A stretch of DNA of 46,527 nucleotides from Westiellopsis prolifica IICB1. GTDB lineage: Bacteria; Cyanobacteriota; Cyanobacteriia; Cyanobacteriales; Nostocaceae. Shown piece after piece: positions 8,931 through 18,195 of this stretch. Location of the stretch: contig NZ_NAPS01000002.1 of assembly GCF_004323185.1 (NCBI RefSeq), positions 1,230,757 through 1,277,283 on the forward strand, written 5' to 3'. The position numbers and the translations under genes were made by a program. Below the pieces are notes generated by a model. That model was not told the DNA's origin and did no database searches. It was given only the letters and a program-made list of their open reading frames with translations. The first letter of the stretch is position 1. Every line of letters starts with the position of its first letter.

Positions 8931-9920
8931 ATGCCAATTCATGTTTACTGGGGTGAGGACGATTTTGCTATCGAAAAAGCAGTTGCACTTTTACGCGATC
9001 GCGTCCTTGATTCTTCATGGACGAGTTTTAACTACACTACCCTTTCGCCAGATCAAACTGATAGTGCGATCGTTGGGTTAAATCTAGTGATGACACCACC
9101 TTTTGGTGCTGGTGGCCGCTTGGTATGGCTTGTCAATACAACTATTTGCCAACACTGTCCAGATAATGTCTTATCAGAATTAGGACGTACTTTACCAGTA
9201 ATTCCCGAAGATTCATTTTTATTACTGACTAGCCGTAATAAACCTGATGAACGGCTCAAGTCTACTAAACTTTTAAAACAATTTGCTGCTGAATATCGAG
9301 AATTCTCGTTAATTCCGCCTTGGAAAACAGAACTATTGGTACAATCTGTTCAGACTACTGCTCAAGTTGTGGGTGTAAAATTAACTTCTCAAGCAGCAGA
9401 AATTTTAGCAGAAGCTGTAGGCAACGATACACGACTACTATACAATGAGTTAGAGAAAATACAGCTTTATGCTGGTGGTAGTAACAAACCACAAGATATA
9501 GATGTTATTACTCAGCTAGTTAGAAATACTAATCAGAATAGCTTACAACTAGCAGCAGCTATGAAAGCCGGAGATACAGCCAAAGCTTTAGCTATATTGG
9601 CTAATCTCATCAATGCTTGTGAACCCTCTTTACGGATCATTGCGACACTGATTGGTCAATTTCGTACCTGGTTATGGGTAAAAATCATGGTCGAAAGTGG
9701 TGAACGCGACCCACAAGCGATCGCCAAAGCAGCTGAAGTCAGCAACCCCAAGCGTATTTACTTTTTACAACAAGAAGTTAAATCTCTTTCTGTGCAACAA
9801 CTAATTGACTGTTTACCCCTATTACTAGAATTAGAAGTAAGCCTCAAACAAGGGGCAGTAGAAATGTTAGTACTCCAGACAAAAATTATCGAAATTTGTC
9901 AGTTATGTCAAAGAAAATGA
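8931..9920 (+). CDS. holA: DNA polymerase III subunit delta
   Basis: The 329-residue clamp-loader subunit opens the beta sliding clamp during replication. It begins MPIHVYWGEDDFAIEKAVALL, the usual delta start, in which the segment after Y.GED corresponds to the beginning of the AAA+-like domain I. It continues with LTSRNKPDERLKSTKLLK and the domain II/III segment QAAEILAEAVGNDTRLLYNELEKIQLY, characteristic of HolA. Length is normal for cyanobacteria. A clear ribosome-binding site (AGGAGG) precedes the ATG by about 7 nt. It is read alone. The downstream DUF4168 gene starts 110 bp later after a T-rich tract at 9949-9957. Confidence 0.93.
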   Translation: MPIHVYWGEDDFAIEKAVALLRDRVLDSSWTSFNYTTLSPDQTDSAIVGLNLVMTPPFGAGGRLVWLVNTTICQHCPDNVLSELGRTLPVIPEDSFLLLTSRNKPDERLKSTKLLKQFAAEYREFSLIPPWKTELLVQSVQTTAQVVGVKLTSQAAEILAEAVGNDTRLLYNELEKIQLYAGGSNKPQDIDVITQLVRNTNQNSLQLAAAMKAGDTAKALAILANLINACEPSLRIIATLIGQFRTWLWVKIMVESGERDPQAIAKAAEVSNPKRIYFLQQEVKSLSVQQLIDCLPLLLELEVSLKQGAVEMLVLQTKIIEICQLCQRK

Positions 9921-10030
9921 GAAAAAATCTGAATGTAGCCGAAATTGAGTTTTTTTTTGGAACTTCTCTTTGATAAAATTATTCATTCTAATTAACATAA
10001 TGATATTTGTAGTTGTTTTGAACACAGCAA

Positions 10031-10507
10031 ATGAACAGACTATATCAACTATTGTGTCGCCCTAAGCTAACTCAAATGGTTTATCAAAGTGTGTTTTTTC
10101 GCTCTTTGACCATAGCTAGTTTTTTCTCTACAGTTTTGATATTTAGCTCAACAGCTAATGCCCAAAATTCTCCACTCAATAATAAAGATATACTTAACTA
10201 CTCTAGATCTTTATTACGCATCGAACCAGAACGACAACAAGCTTTTGATGAAATAAAGAAAATTATTGGTGATCGAGAAATTCCTAAGATTGTTTGCAGT
10301 GAACCCACTAGCTTCACCTCTCTACCATCCCAAGCTAAAGATATAGCAGTCAATTACTGCAATCGTTCCCAGCAAATCGTTGAATCCAATGGTCTTAGCA
10401 TTGATGAATTCAACAAGATTACTCTCCAACTACAAAATAATGATGACTTAAAACGACAGATTTACAATAATTTAATCCGTTTACAAAAAAGACCTAATGA
10501 GCAATAG
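10031..10507 (+). CDS. DUF4168 domain-containing exported protein
   Basis: This 158-residue protein has an N-terminal export signal: a basic start, a hydrophobic core at about residues 24-40, and AxA-type cleavage around TANAQN (~45). The mature part is the DUF4168 domain, with ILNYSRSLLRIEPERQQAFDEIKKIIGDREIP, then IAVNYCNRSQQIVESNGLSIDEFNKIT and NDDLKRQIYNNLIRLQ. The family is common in cyanobacteria and proteobacteria and has no known function; it is probably periplasmic or lumenal. Two cysteines (residues ~92 and ~111) could form a disulfide. The gene lies convergent with the LuxR-type regulator, only 24 bp apart. Confidence 0.85.
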   Translation: MNRLYQLLCRPKLTQMVYQSVFFRSLTIASFFSTVLIFSSTANAQNSPLNNKDILNYSRSLLRIEPERQQAFDEIKKIIGDREIPKIVCSEPTSFTSLPSQAKDIAVNYCNRSQQIVESNGLSIDEFNKITLQLQNNDDLKRQIYNNLIRLQKRPNEQ

Positions 10508-10531
10508 GAAAAAGTTACTGATATTTTATAT

Positions 10532-11158
10532 TTATATACTATATAGAGTGCTTTGATAAAATTGGCTTTCTAAGAAATTTTGCCGTCGTTTGGCATGAAT
10601 ATTCTTCATATGTTTTTTAACAGTGTTAATACTTATGTAAAGATAAGCTGCAATTTCTTTATAACTATAATTAGCTCTATATAGACACCAAATATCAGTT
10701 TCTCGCTGTGTGAGATGATATTGAGCAACTTCTGCGATCGCTAAGTTTCTCATTGATTCATAACGATTTTCAATTGTAACTAAAAAACCAGAACGTTTGC
10801 ATTTAGTTAAATCAAGCCATCTCACACGGACTCGAAAAATTTTTGTCTGATTAAGTGAAATTTCATCAGATAAAAAAAATACTTTATTAAGCGATTGATG
10901 ATTGCGGTTGACAAGTAACAACTCACAAAGATGCCAAATTGCTTGTGGTAATTTGTGGTGTTCATAGCTATCTTGTTTCAGTTGATTAAAAATATGATGT
11001 GCTGATGCATTAGCATAAATAAGTTCACCCACTTCACTAATAATTAGTAATCCATCTTGTAAACATTCCATAACTTCTTGTAAGAAATCTGTTTGCTGAC
11101 AATAATGGTATTTAAGATAATCTTTTGAATTTAGTAATAAATCTGTGAAAGCGGTCAT
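10532..11158 (-). CDS. PAS-LuxR type transcriptional regulator
   Basis: The 208-residue regulator begins with a PAS-like sensor (residues ~25-125; VMECLQDGLLIISEVGELIYANASAHHIF is a typical PAS entry). It ends with a LuxR/GerE helix-turn-helix at about 145-200: LTQRETDIWCLYRANYSYKEIAAYLYISINTVKKHMKNI. The recognition helix ISINTVKKHMKNIHAK fits the family. No receiver domain is present, so a bound ligand or redox state may be sensed rather than phosphorylation. Targets are unknown. The coding strand is AT-rich compared with neighbouring genes. It is transcribed alone. Confidence 0.82.
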   Translation of the reverse strand: MTAFTDLLLNSKDYLKYHYCQQTDFLQEVMECLQDGLLIISEVGELIYANASAHHIFNQLKQDSYEHHKLPQAIWHLCELLLVNRNHQSLNKVFFLSDEISLNQTKIFRVRVRWLDLTKCKRSGFLVTIENRYESMRNLAIAEVAQYHLTQRETDIWCLYRANYSYKEIAAYLYISINTVKKHMKNIHAKRRQNFLESQFYQSTLYSI

Positions 11159-11366
11159 AATAATTTAATAATTTATTTTCAAAATTGTCTGTTGAATTAA
11201 TTTCAATAAAAAGTCAAAACTGGTTCATAGCCGCGCTGAAGCCCAGCTACAAACAAAAAAATGTGGCACAGATGAGATTTATTTAAGTCCCAAAATATCT
11301 TGGAAACCTATATTGATTTAAATTGACATAATTTAAATACAAATCTTTGATTCCTGATTTCGGATA

Positions 11367-11471
11367 TATAGCAATCCTATATTATTTATGAGAATCGCAA
11401 AGCCTAGATACCTGACTTCTAGAGAGAAGTCGGAGATCTGGTCTCTCATGAATTATTTATAAATGCTATAT
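11367..11471. mobile_element. Palindromic ~105-bp MITE-like element, family member 1
   Basis: The element begins TATAGCAATCCTATATTATT and ends with the imperfect inverted match ATTATTTATAAATGCTATA. Its centre holds a second hairpin (GACTTCTagagAGAAGTC at ~11418-11433) flanked by GGAGATCTGG. The same ends and the same core hairpin occur at 34607-34720. No coding capacity is seen. The rest of the 11159-11711 gap (DUF6464 upstream region) is AT-rich and shows nothing else I can assign. Confidence 0.65.
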
Positions 11472-11711
11472 GATTGAGATTCTAATCTTTGATTTTATAC
11501 TTCATACATCATTGGTATCAGTTAATTGCTGATCCCTGACCCTTGGTGTCCACTTTCAAGACACGCAACATCCTGACGCATTTATCCAAATTAAAAGTAT
11601 ATTATTTTTTACATTTTTTTAGATAATCGTTAACTATAACATAAACTCCAGATGTTAGCGCCATTGAGTGCGTTACTATCCTAAATAATGTAAATCACAT
11701 TACCAGAACTT

Positions 11712-12071
11712 ATGGAGCTAGAAACTTTACCAACCGAGGTAATTCTGACGCATCCGCGTCAGTCCCTTGGAAGTGTGAAACTTGATTGGATACCCCAACC
11801 GGGAAATTATCTTGATATAGAAGGAAAAACCTATGCTGTTTTAGAACGTCGTCACCGTTATCAACTGAAGTCGGGGCGTTACCGTTTGTATAAAATAGCT
11901 TTGTATGTGCAATCTGCTAAACGACCAGAAGAAAAAAGCTGGTTGGATGGACGTTGGATTGTCGGCAATGCTAATTGCCGCTACAATGCTCATTCAGAAA
12001 TTATTCGCTGTGCGGTTAATCCAGAAGGACCATGCGAATCTTGCCGCTACTATGAAATCAGCAATCAGTGA
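11712..12071 (+). CDS. DUF6464 family protein with a four-cysteine C-terminus
   Basis: This 119-residue cyanobacterial protein has unknown function. The N-terminal ~70 residues look like a small beta-barrel (VKLDWIPQPGNYLDIEGKTYAVLERRHRYQLKSGRYRLYKIALYV). The C-terminus carries four conserved-looking cysteines (NCRYNAHSEIIRCAVNPEGPCESCRYYE), an arrangement that could bind a metal such as zinc. I recall this C-terminal signature from DUF6464 proteins. It is soluble, with no signal peptide, and is flanked by AT-rich DNA upstream and short tandem repeats downstream. Confidence 0.75.
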   Translation: MELETLPTEVILTHPRQSLGSVKLDWIPQPGNYLDIEGKTYAVLERRHRYQLKSGRYRLYKIALYVQSAKRPEEKSWLDGRWIVGNANCRYNAHSEIIRCAVNPEGPCESCRYYEISNQ

Positions 12072-12140
12072 TCAGTTAGTTATCAATTGGTAACTGTTTG
12101 CTGCTAAATAGTAACTAGTAACTGAATCAGGCTTCTGGCT

Positions 12141-13148
12141 TTATCCTTGAAGATTTTCAAACACTTCTCCTACTGTTAAACGCATACCATTGACAAAATC
12201 CCATCCTGACTGGGGACGTTTCCCAGCTAAGTGAACTTCTTGTATAATTAACAAACCATCTCCTGTTTGCGCGATCGCTCCTATCCCCTTGGCAATGCTT
12301 ACTACTTCTCCTGGATTACCTGATATTGTTAATGAATTAGATTCTTTTTGGAGATATTCCTGAAGCTCCAATGGTAGTTCCTGCCAATAAGTAGAGTCAA
12401 GGGGAGCGGTTGCAGTAATTTTTATTGGTTGGTTGCGAAAGCTAGTGATACAGTTAGGGTAAAAGCCTCTGATTTGATTGTGTAATTGGATTGCGCTCTT
12501 TGACCAATCTAGTTGGTAATCTTCCTTTTTAATCAAAGGTGCATAGGTAGCCTCAGAATTATCTTGAGGAATTGGCTCAATTTCTGTCCGTTCTAAACCG
12601 AGCAAAGTTTCTACTAGTAAATTTGCACCTATTGCGGCTAATTTTTCCCCTAAATCTTGGGCATTATCTAATAAGTTGATTGGTGTAGTAGCTTTTAATA
12701 GCATGGCGCCAGTGTCCATACCCGCATCCATCAACATAGTTGTGATCCCTGTTTCTTTTTCCCCGTGATACAAACACCACTGAATTGGAGCTGCCCCCCG
12801 GTACTTGGGTAAAATCGAGCCATGTACATTCACACAACCTAATTTAGGCATATCCAAAATTTCTTGAGAGAGAATTTGCCCATAGGCGATGACTACAAAT
12901 ACATCTGCACCAATTTCTCTAAGTTGAGTGAGAGTTTCAGCATCTTTCTTGATTCGCTGGGGTTGCCATACTGGTAAACTGCGAGTAGTCGCAACATTTT
13001 TTACAGGTGAAGGTATTAGCTGGTTTCCTCTACCTCGGCGCTTATCAGGCTGGCTAACAACTGCTAATACCTCAAAATCTGGATGATTCAGCAATTTTTC
13101 TAGAGTCGGAACCGCAAATTGTGGAGTACCAAAAAATACAACTTTCAT
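12141..13148 (-). CDS. fmt: Methionyl-tRNA formyltransferase
   Basis: The 335-residue enzyme formylates the initiator Met-tRNA using 10-formyltetrahydrofolate. The N-terminal Rossmann-like domain begins [20 protein letters not shown] and carries the catalytic signature [19 protein letters not shown], followed by [17 protein letters not shown] with the catalytic Asp. The loop [18 protein letters not shown] is typical of Fmt. A C-terminal OB-like domain (from ~210) ends with [16 protein letters not shown]. Length is normal. The 3' end abuts the TTATCAG-type repeats downstream of the DUF6464 gene. Upstream lies a 1.3-kb gene-free region. Confidence 0.97.
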   Translation of the reverse strand: MKVVFFGTPQFAVPTLEKLLNHPDFEVLAVVSQPDKRRGRGNQLIPSPVKNVATTRSLPVWQPQRIKKDAETLTQLREIGADVFVVIAYGQILSQEILDMPKLGCVNVHGSILPKYRGAAPIQWCLYHGEKETGITTMLMDAGMDTGAMLLKATTPINLLDNAQDLGEKLAAIGANLLVETLLGLERTEIEPIPQDNSEATYAPLIKKEDYQLDWSKSAIQLHNQIRGFYPNCITSFRNQPIKITATAPLDSTYWQELPLELQEYLQKESNSLTISGNPGEVVSIAKGIGAIAQTGDGLLIIQEVHLAGKRPQSGWDFVNGMRLTVGEVFENLQG

Positions 13149-13170
13149 GCTTTATCAGTGGTCATTAGTA

Positions 13171-13292
13171 GACGCGATTAATTGCGTCTGTACAAATAGT
13201 CAATGGTCAATGGTCAATGGCCAATGGTCAATGGTCAATGGTCAATGGTTCTTTGTTAGTCCTCACACCAATGACAAATGACAAATGACGAC
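13171..13292. repeat. GACGCGAT palindrome and CAATGGT tandem array
   Basis: A palindrome copy (13171-13193, slightly degenerate, GCGTCTG end) is followed by six to seven tandem CAATGGT/CAATGGC units (13200-13248) and then ACAAATG units (13268-13288). This array makes up the first part of the 13149-14450 gene-free stretch, just upstream of fmt. Confidence 0.8.
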
Positions 13293-13559
13293 CCCTACTT
13301 TAATTTGTGCCGATTGACTTAACTAGAGTTATAATATATTGACTGAGTATTCAATCAGTATAACTGTATTTGTTACAATCAAGCTCTACTGTTCGGCTTT
13401 GTCTACTAGCAAGCCAACCAGCATCTACCTAATAATCAAGATAAATTTTTATAAATTTTCGCCAAGTTTCTAGGTTAGGGTGTGTTACCAAAAAGGCTGT
13501 CAGCAAAAGATAATCTTGTTGCAGTTATTCTCAATATAGATTTCTTTTAGCTAGACTTG

Positions 13560-13895
13560 AGTCACTGACTCAACCCTAAAGGGATTGAGCTTGTAAATAA
13601 CAAACTTCACAACGCAAGCAGCGACTAGCCCACTAAGCCTAATCCTGGTACGCACTTCCGAATACTTCCCCAGTTCGGATTATCTGCAAGACTGTTTGTT
13701 CAGTCGTTGGGAAAGCCAAGCCATCTTGGATTAGGTGGGCGAGGGGACTTAATATGGGTTTGCTGGTTACTGGGATTATATCCATTTAAAAACCAGCATT
13801 AACACATACGGCGATGTTCATATCGCCCGTGTCTCTTTCCTCTGGGCACTGAAAGTGACTGAGTTTCCCACATCCCGTGAGGTTCTATGACTTAT
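13560..13895. ncRNA. Candidate structured RNA, family unknown
   Basis: A long-range stem joins 13628-13645 (GCCCAC-TAAG-CCTAATCC) with 13728-13740 (GGATTAGGTGGGC) and encloses two clean hairpins, CCGAA/TTCGG (13668-13678 region) and GACTG/CAGTC (13690-13704). Before it lie the palindrome TTGAGTCACTGACTCAA and a CTCAACCC/GGGATTGAG hairpin. After it, TGCTGGTT (13761-13768) pairs with AACCAGCA (13790-13798), and GGCGAT pairs with ATCGCC (13810-13827). No open frame spans it. The strand is undetermined. The remainder up to 14450 is AT-rich with no gene that I can see. The density of paired segments is well above that of other gaps here. Confidence 0.35.
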
Positions 13896-14450
13896 GGCTT
13901 GAGTTTGTTTAATTTAAAACAATACTTAACCTTCTGCTGAATTTATCAGATCTGATAAGACATGGTCGTTATCAGTAACTTTTAATCTAGTAGAAAAAAA
14001 TAGACAGGCTTAATCTGCCAATTTCAACCTACTCATTTTTGCTATCTCTAGTAGTCAATATCACAAATTAATTAAAAATTAACTAATGACTATAGAGGCA
14101 ACCTCTAATTAGGATTTAGGATTTTGGACTGATCCCACAGCCCCTTCCCCTAAGACCCAATATGGGGAAATGAGGACTGGAAGTTAAGGGCTTGTACCAT
14201 AAAAAAATTATCGGTGACAAGCATCAACTGCTCATGGGTCAGTGTTGTGCTAGTATATTTTGCTAGCTTGTATTGGCTTGTAATATTTTGTAAGAATTCT
14301 TACACAAGAATTTGTAAAATTATGACAAATTTTAGTGATTTATCTAGTGAATACAGTTAGTTTCCTGTTATACATATAATCGAAAGTCTGCTCCATAACT
14401 ATACTGGCGTCACTTCTCACACAGCAACCGCCCTCTAGTAGAGTCAACCA

Positions 14451-15758
14451 ATGCTTAAACATCTTTTGCTGTCAGGATGGTTTCGTGTACAACCATTCTT
14501 CAAGTATGTTGTCGTCTTGATGCTGATCGCGCCCCTAGTGGATGCATCTAGTCACTCTTCCTCCGCGCAATCACAAACAGCCAAAAGTACTTCGATGATG
14601 ACGGAGTTAGCATCTGCTTCTGTCGAAACAGATGCTAGAAAAATATTTAATCAGAATCAAGTATCAAAACTAGCCAATATTGACTCTTTGGCAGGCAAAC
14701 ACCACTCCTTACAGTTGTCTATAGCTGCTGCTGATCCGCAAATATTAATAGTGGATAAAGTAGAGTCTTGGGCGGTAGAAGGTGACTCTCTATCGGTGTT
14801 CGAAATACCAGATAACCACTCATTGGCGGCGGTGGAACTCGCACCAGCAAAAGTACAACCAGATTCTGTATCTAAAGGGCTGTCTACTAGTCAAATCAGT
14901 TTAGTGGAAAAGTTAAAGGCTGCAAAACTACAGTCTTTAGATGGGGATAAAATTTATCTATCGATGGATCAGTCTAATAGTTCATCACCTCAAGCAGCTA
15001 CGATACTAACTCCACATTACAAAGAATTACCTGTAGTTGAACAACCTGAGCAAGCACAACAAGAACAGCAAGATCCAATCGCCAGTCCGCATCCGATTCC
15101 TTGGAATTGGATCATGACTACACACCAAACTGTTAGTTCTAAAAAAGGTTCTGGAGTAAAGTATTATCGCAGTTTACCAGTAGTTTCCCCCGATGGTAGG
15201 TATGCTGCTTACAGCCGTGTTCAACTAGAAGTTAAACCAGAACTTTATAACAGCCGTGTTAGCAGTGTTTTGTTCTTAGAAGACAGACAAACTAAGCAAT
15301 TGCGAGTGGTATCTTCCACTTCTCGCAACATGGATACTTTAATCAATGCAAAAGTTACCCATGATGCAAATGGCGAAGGGACTATTGGGGTACTAGTTCC
15401 CGTCAGTTGGTCCGAAAAAGGCGATCGCTTCCTTGCACGTAAATTTGAAGCTGTGTTTAATACCTCTGACGCTACAGACAGGGCGGTAATTTGGGATCGA
15501 CAAAGCGATCGCACTAACACTATCTCTCCTGCTTATGATGAGCAAGAACATGAAAAAATTGCCGTACTCTTAGGCTGGAGTAAAACCCAACCGAATAAGA
15601 TTCTATTCCGTACTGGTGAAATGGGCGAAGAAGAATGGCCCGTATTGGCAGTTTCTAATGATGGTAGTACAGCTATAGCTACAGATACAGATAAAGCAGT
15701 GACTTTTGGTGAAAAGGTCAAAGAAGTCTGGCCTGGTCCGCAAGTCGCTTATCGCTGA
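14451..15758 (+). CDS. Exported conserved hypothetical protein with beta-propeller-like C-terminus
   Basis: I do not recognise a named family for this 435-residue protein. It has a basic N-terminus and one hydrophobic segment (FFKYVVVLMLIAPLVDASS, ~17-36) that looks like a signal peptide or anchor, then a long low-complexity Ser/Ala/Gln-rich region to about residue 215. A structured C-terminal half follows, with SLPVVSPDGRYAAYSRVQLEV, VSWSEKGDRFLARKFEAV and LAVSNDGSTAIAT. Repeated SPDGR/SxxGDRF strand pairs are reminiscent of TolB or WD40-like propeller blades, but too few are visible for a full propeller. It is probably periplasmic. HIP1 octamers lie in the coding sequence at 15421 and 15506. 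Confidence 0.65.
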   Translation: MLKHLLLSGWFRVQPFFKYVVVLMLIAPLVDASSHSSSAQSQTAKSTSMMTELASASVETDARKIFNQNQVSKLANIDSLAGKHHSLQLSIAAADPQILIVDKVESWAVEGDSLSVFEIPDNHSLAAVELAPAKVQPDSVSKGLSTSQISLVEKLKAAKLQSLDGDKIYLSMDQSNSSSPQAATILTPHYKELPVVEQPEQAQQEQQDPIASPHPIPWNWIMTTHQTVSSKKGSGVKYYRSLPVVSPDGRYAAYSRVQLEVKPELYNSRVSSVLFLEDRQTKQLRVVSSTSRNMDTLINAKVTHDANGEGTIGVLVPVSWSEKGDRFLARKFEAVFNTSDATDRAVIWDRQSDRTNTISPAYDEQEHEKIAVLLGWSKTQPNKILFRTGEMGEEEWPVLAVSNDGSTAIATDTDKAVTFGEKVKEVWPGPQVAYR

Positions 15759-16027
15759 AAATACCTATAATCTTCCCCTCCTCACACAAAGGGGAGGTAG
15801 GAAGAAGAGGAAGGGGACAAGGGAGAGGTGGAGGACAAGAGGAAGGGATTTTATTGAGTGCAGGATTTGGGTTATTTATTTTTTGGAGTTTTCTCAGTAA
15901 AAATAATTGGTTAAATATATATATTGAGAATTATTATTAATTGTAAATTTATGCGCTCGCTCCCACAATGATCAATGATGAACTATGCTTTTTCATAATT
16001 CACCATTCATAATTCATCCATTTGATC

Positions 16028-16273
16028 ATGTCTCAAGAATTTCCTATAGGTAGCAAAGTCCGCGTCATCGCCTTACCCCCCTACGTCAAAACAGCCGATC
16101 CCATGCCGATGTTACGTCCGCCTGATGTGATTCATATTGGCGAAGAAGGTGTGGTACTGGATCGCCGTCCTGCTGGATATTGGGGTGTTCGTTTTACGAA
16201 GGGGGCTTTTCTGATGGAAAGCCAATATATCGAAAGTGTAGAAACTAGCCAAGCTGAGAATAGCGACGAGTAA
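16028..16273 (+). CDS. sipA: SipA-type regulatory protein (DUF3148)
   Basis: This protein of ~81 residues is a small SH3-like beta-barrel of the DUF3148 family. SipA binds the histidine kinase NblS (Hik33) and raises its activity, which links it to high-light and nutrient stress control. The signature is PIGSKVRVIALPPYVKTADP, then MLRPPDVIHIGEEGVVLDRR and YWGVRFTKGAFLMESQYIE. The open frame extends two codons upstream to a TTG (16022), but the ATG at 16028 fits the family N-terminus (MSQEFPIGS). The peroxiredoxin gene follows 38 bp downstream on the same strand, so they may form an operon. Confidence 0.85.
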   Translation: MSQEFPIGSKVRVIALPPYVKTADPMPMLRPPDVIHIGEEGVVLDRRPAGYWGVRFTKGAFLMESQYIESVETSQAENSDE

Positions 16274-16311
16274 TTGTAAACTTATGTTAAGTTGTGATTC
16301 TGGTCAACACA

Positions 16312-16869
16312 ATGACTTCTCGCCGCCATTTTTTAACTATATTGTTCGCTAGTTGTTTTGCACTCATCAGTTGGTTAAATTTTGCCCCAGTAGCTAATGC
16401 TTTGGGTGGAAAGCTTCCCACTCTTAACCAACCTGCACCAGAGTTTTCTTTACCAACCAACTCTGGCGATGGTAAAATCTCCCTTTCTGATTATCGTGGT
16501 CAGTGGGTAGTTCTTTACTTTTATCCCAAAGACTTCACCCCAGGTTGTACTATAGAAGCCCGTCGGTTTCAGCAAGATTTACCCAAATATCTCGAAAAAA
16601 ACGCACAAGTAATAGGTGTTAGTGCAGACGATATAAATTCTCATGCCGAATTTTGTGATTCCGAAGGACTAAAATTTCCTTTGTTGGCAGATACAACAGG
16701 CGCAGTCAGCAAAGCTTACGGCTCTTGGATGAGCTTTATTTCTGTGCGTCATACATTTATCATCGATCCCCAGGGTATTGTGCGAGACACTTTTGTCAAA
16801 GTTAATCCAGTCATTCATAGCCAAGAAGTACTAGCCCGATTGGAGGAGTTGCAACAAGCCACCTCCTAG
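16312..16869 (+). CDS. PrxQ-type peroxiredoxin with a Tat signal peptide
   Basis: This thiol peroxidase (PrxQ/BCP family) has about 185 residues. The ATG at 16312 gives MTSRRHFLTILFASCFALIS, a twin-arginine motif (SRRHFL) and hydrophobic core ending at an AxA-like site (VANALGG). Export in folded form to the periplasm or thylakoid lumen is therefore likely; a GTG start 18 bp upstream would bury this signal. The peroxidatic Cys is in DFTPGCTIEAR (residue 79). The usual resolving Cys five residues later is Arg, but Cys115 (HAEFCDSEGLKFPLL) lies 36 residues on, the spacing of PrxQ enzymes with the resolving Cys in helix 3. Confidence 0.9.
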   Translation: MTSRRHFLTILFASCFALISWLNFAPVANALGGKLPTLNQPAPEFSLPTNSGDGKISLSDYRGQWVVLYFYPKDFTPGCTIEARRFQQDLPKYLEKNAQVIGVSADDINSHAEFCDSEGLKFPLLADTTGAVSKAYGSWMSFISVRHTFIIDPQGIVRDTFVKVNPVIHSQEVLARLEELQQATS

Positions 16870-17085
16870 CCCTCAAATAAATAGCTGGCTCATAGTTAAA
16901 GTCAGCTGAAAGCTGAGTGGTACGAACTTTTACCCTGAACTGATGTGATAGGGTTTGTAGTAGACGCGTAGAAAGATTCCACAGGGTCATTTCGCGTCTC
17001 CATACAACAATAAGTAGTTATTGATAATTAGCTTTAGACTTATTGGTAAGAGTCATTGCTCATTAGTTATTCTGGGGTAATAACT

Positions 17086-17571
17086 ATGAATTTTAAAAGC
17101 GAAGTAAACCTTAAAGATAATACACAAAATTTAAATTTTTCTCAGGCCAGTATCAGCCGTAGACCATTGGAATTACTTAGGGATACCGAGGCTTGGCTAC
17201 GGCGTCCAACTGTGGCAACATTAGTGCCAATACTACCACCAAAGTTAGGGGATAACTTACAAATCGCCTCTTCGATAGCAGAAGAATCATTACATGAATT
17301 AGCAGAAATCGATTTAGAGACGATCAGCGATTGGGAACTAAGACCTCTACGGATGCGGATTGGGTTAAGTTTTGTTGGATTTGGAGCGCTGATGACAGTT
17401 TTGCTGCTACTTTACCTCGATACTCTGTACTCACAATTAAGTCCAATTGAGCAGATCGGAAAATATTGGCATGAATATGTTTGGTTTGTTTGCTTAGGTG
17501 TAACCGGCATGTTTATTCTAGGTCGAGAGGCAATGCGTCCGATTAACAAACCTCGAAAATCAGGTAAATAA
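17086..17571 (+). CDS. Conserved hypothetical protein with two C-terminal membrane helices
   Basis: This 161-residue protein has no family name I recognise. The N-terminal ~90 residues are soluble and contain RRPLELLRDTEAWLRRPTVA and LPPKLGDNLQIASSIAEESL. Two hydrophobic helices follow (IGLSFVGFGALMTVLLLLYL and YVWFVCLGVTGMFILG), ending in a short basic tail. This predicts a membrane protein with its N-terminal domain in the cytoplasm. I use the ATG at 17086 because the frame upstream opens only with a TTG (17056) whose extra ten residues look unlike coding sequence. It is monocistronic. Confidence 0.65.
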   Translation: MNFKSEVNLKDNTQNLNFSQASISRRPLELLRDTEAWLRRPTVATLVPILPPKLGDNLQIASSIAEESLHELAEIDLETISDWELRPLRMRIGLSFVGFGALMTVLLLLYLDTLYSQLSPIEQIGKYWHEYVWFVCLGVTGMFILGREAMRPINKPRKSGK

Positions 17572-17632
17572 ATTTGTGTAAAGCCAGGTTCAAGAATTTT
17601 TCTCGAACACCAGTAGCAATACTGCAAGGGAT

Positions 17633-17704
17633 AGGATTTTTCGTCATATTTTTGGGGTTGTAGACGCGATACATCGCGTCTCTACATGATTTAAATGTCA
17701 ATTA
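17633..17704. repeat. Dispersed repeat carrying the GACGCGAT palindrome, copy 2
   Basis: This is the second copy of the block at 54-126, in the same orientation, with the palindrome core at 17663-17685. The common part runs from AGGATTTTTCGTCATATTTT through CATGATTTAAA. The two copies differ by a 3-bp gap and a few substitutions. Confidence 0.75.
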
Positions 17705-17767
17705 ATTTATATTATCCGAGCAGTATTGACACCACTAGTGGTCCGCCACAGCAACTTTCCTGGGTTC

Positions 17768-17812
17768 GTAGTGAGCGCTTAAGCGCTCATAGAGGACTAA
17801 AGTCCTCACTAC
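17768..17812. repeat. 45-bp palindromic repeat with two internal hairpins
   Basis: GTAGTGAG at the left pairs with CTCACTAC at the right. Inside are GCGCTTAAGCGC and AGGACT-AA-AGTCCT, so the sequence can form a three-way junction. It resembles small interspersed palindromes common in cyanobacterial genomes. The rest of the 17572-18195 gap shows no gene. Confidence 0.65.
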
Positions 17813-18195
17813 AAACCCTTCAAAGTTGATGCGACAAGTACTAGGTCATGCGCCTTATTGAAACTCCGACAACGGAAGCGCGTGGAATTCTTGGGCTAAG
17901 TTTCGTAAGTAGACTGAGCTTATGAGCCGCGCTGTTTACTAGCGGGCGAGTAGATTGTTTAGTCTGATAATATTTATCTAACTCACCTTATATGACTGCT
18001 AATAACAACATAGTTTACACGCCTCGCTGTTACTGATATTATTTTCTCAAAGTAAAAATTACTCCAACTGAGAACTTTATAAAGTTAAGTAAAGAAGATA
18101 GACAGTAGCTCTTGCAAACTTAAAGGATGTTAGAGCGCAAAGGCCAATTTTATAAACATAACCTCAACATATTGCCGTAAGGATAGGTGGCGAAT

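Noticed and set aside
13620-13745. Known RNA classes (tmRNA, RNase P RNA, SRP RNA, cobalamin, TPP, glutamine and c-di-AMP riboswitches) for the structured region
   Set aside because: The conserved sequence blocks of each, as far as I remember them, are absent. The region is kept only as an unassigned candidate.
15774-15800. CCCCTCC...GGGGAGG after the gene ending at 15758 as an intrinsic terminator
   Set aside because: The arms are not true inverse complements beyond five bases and no T-tract follows.
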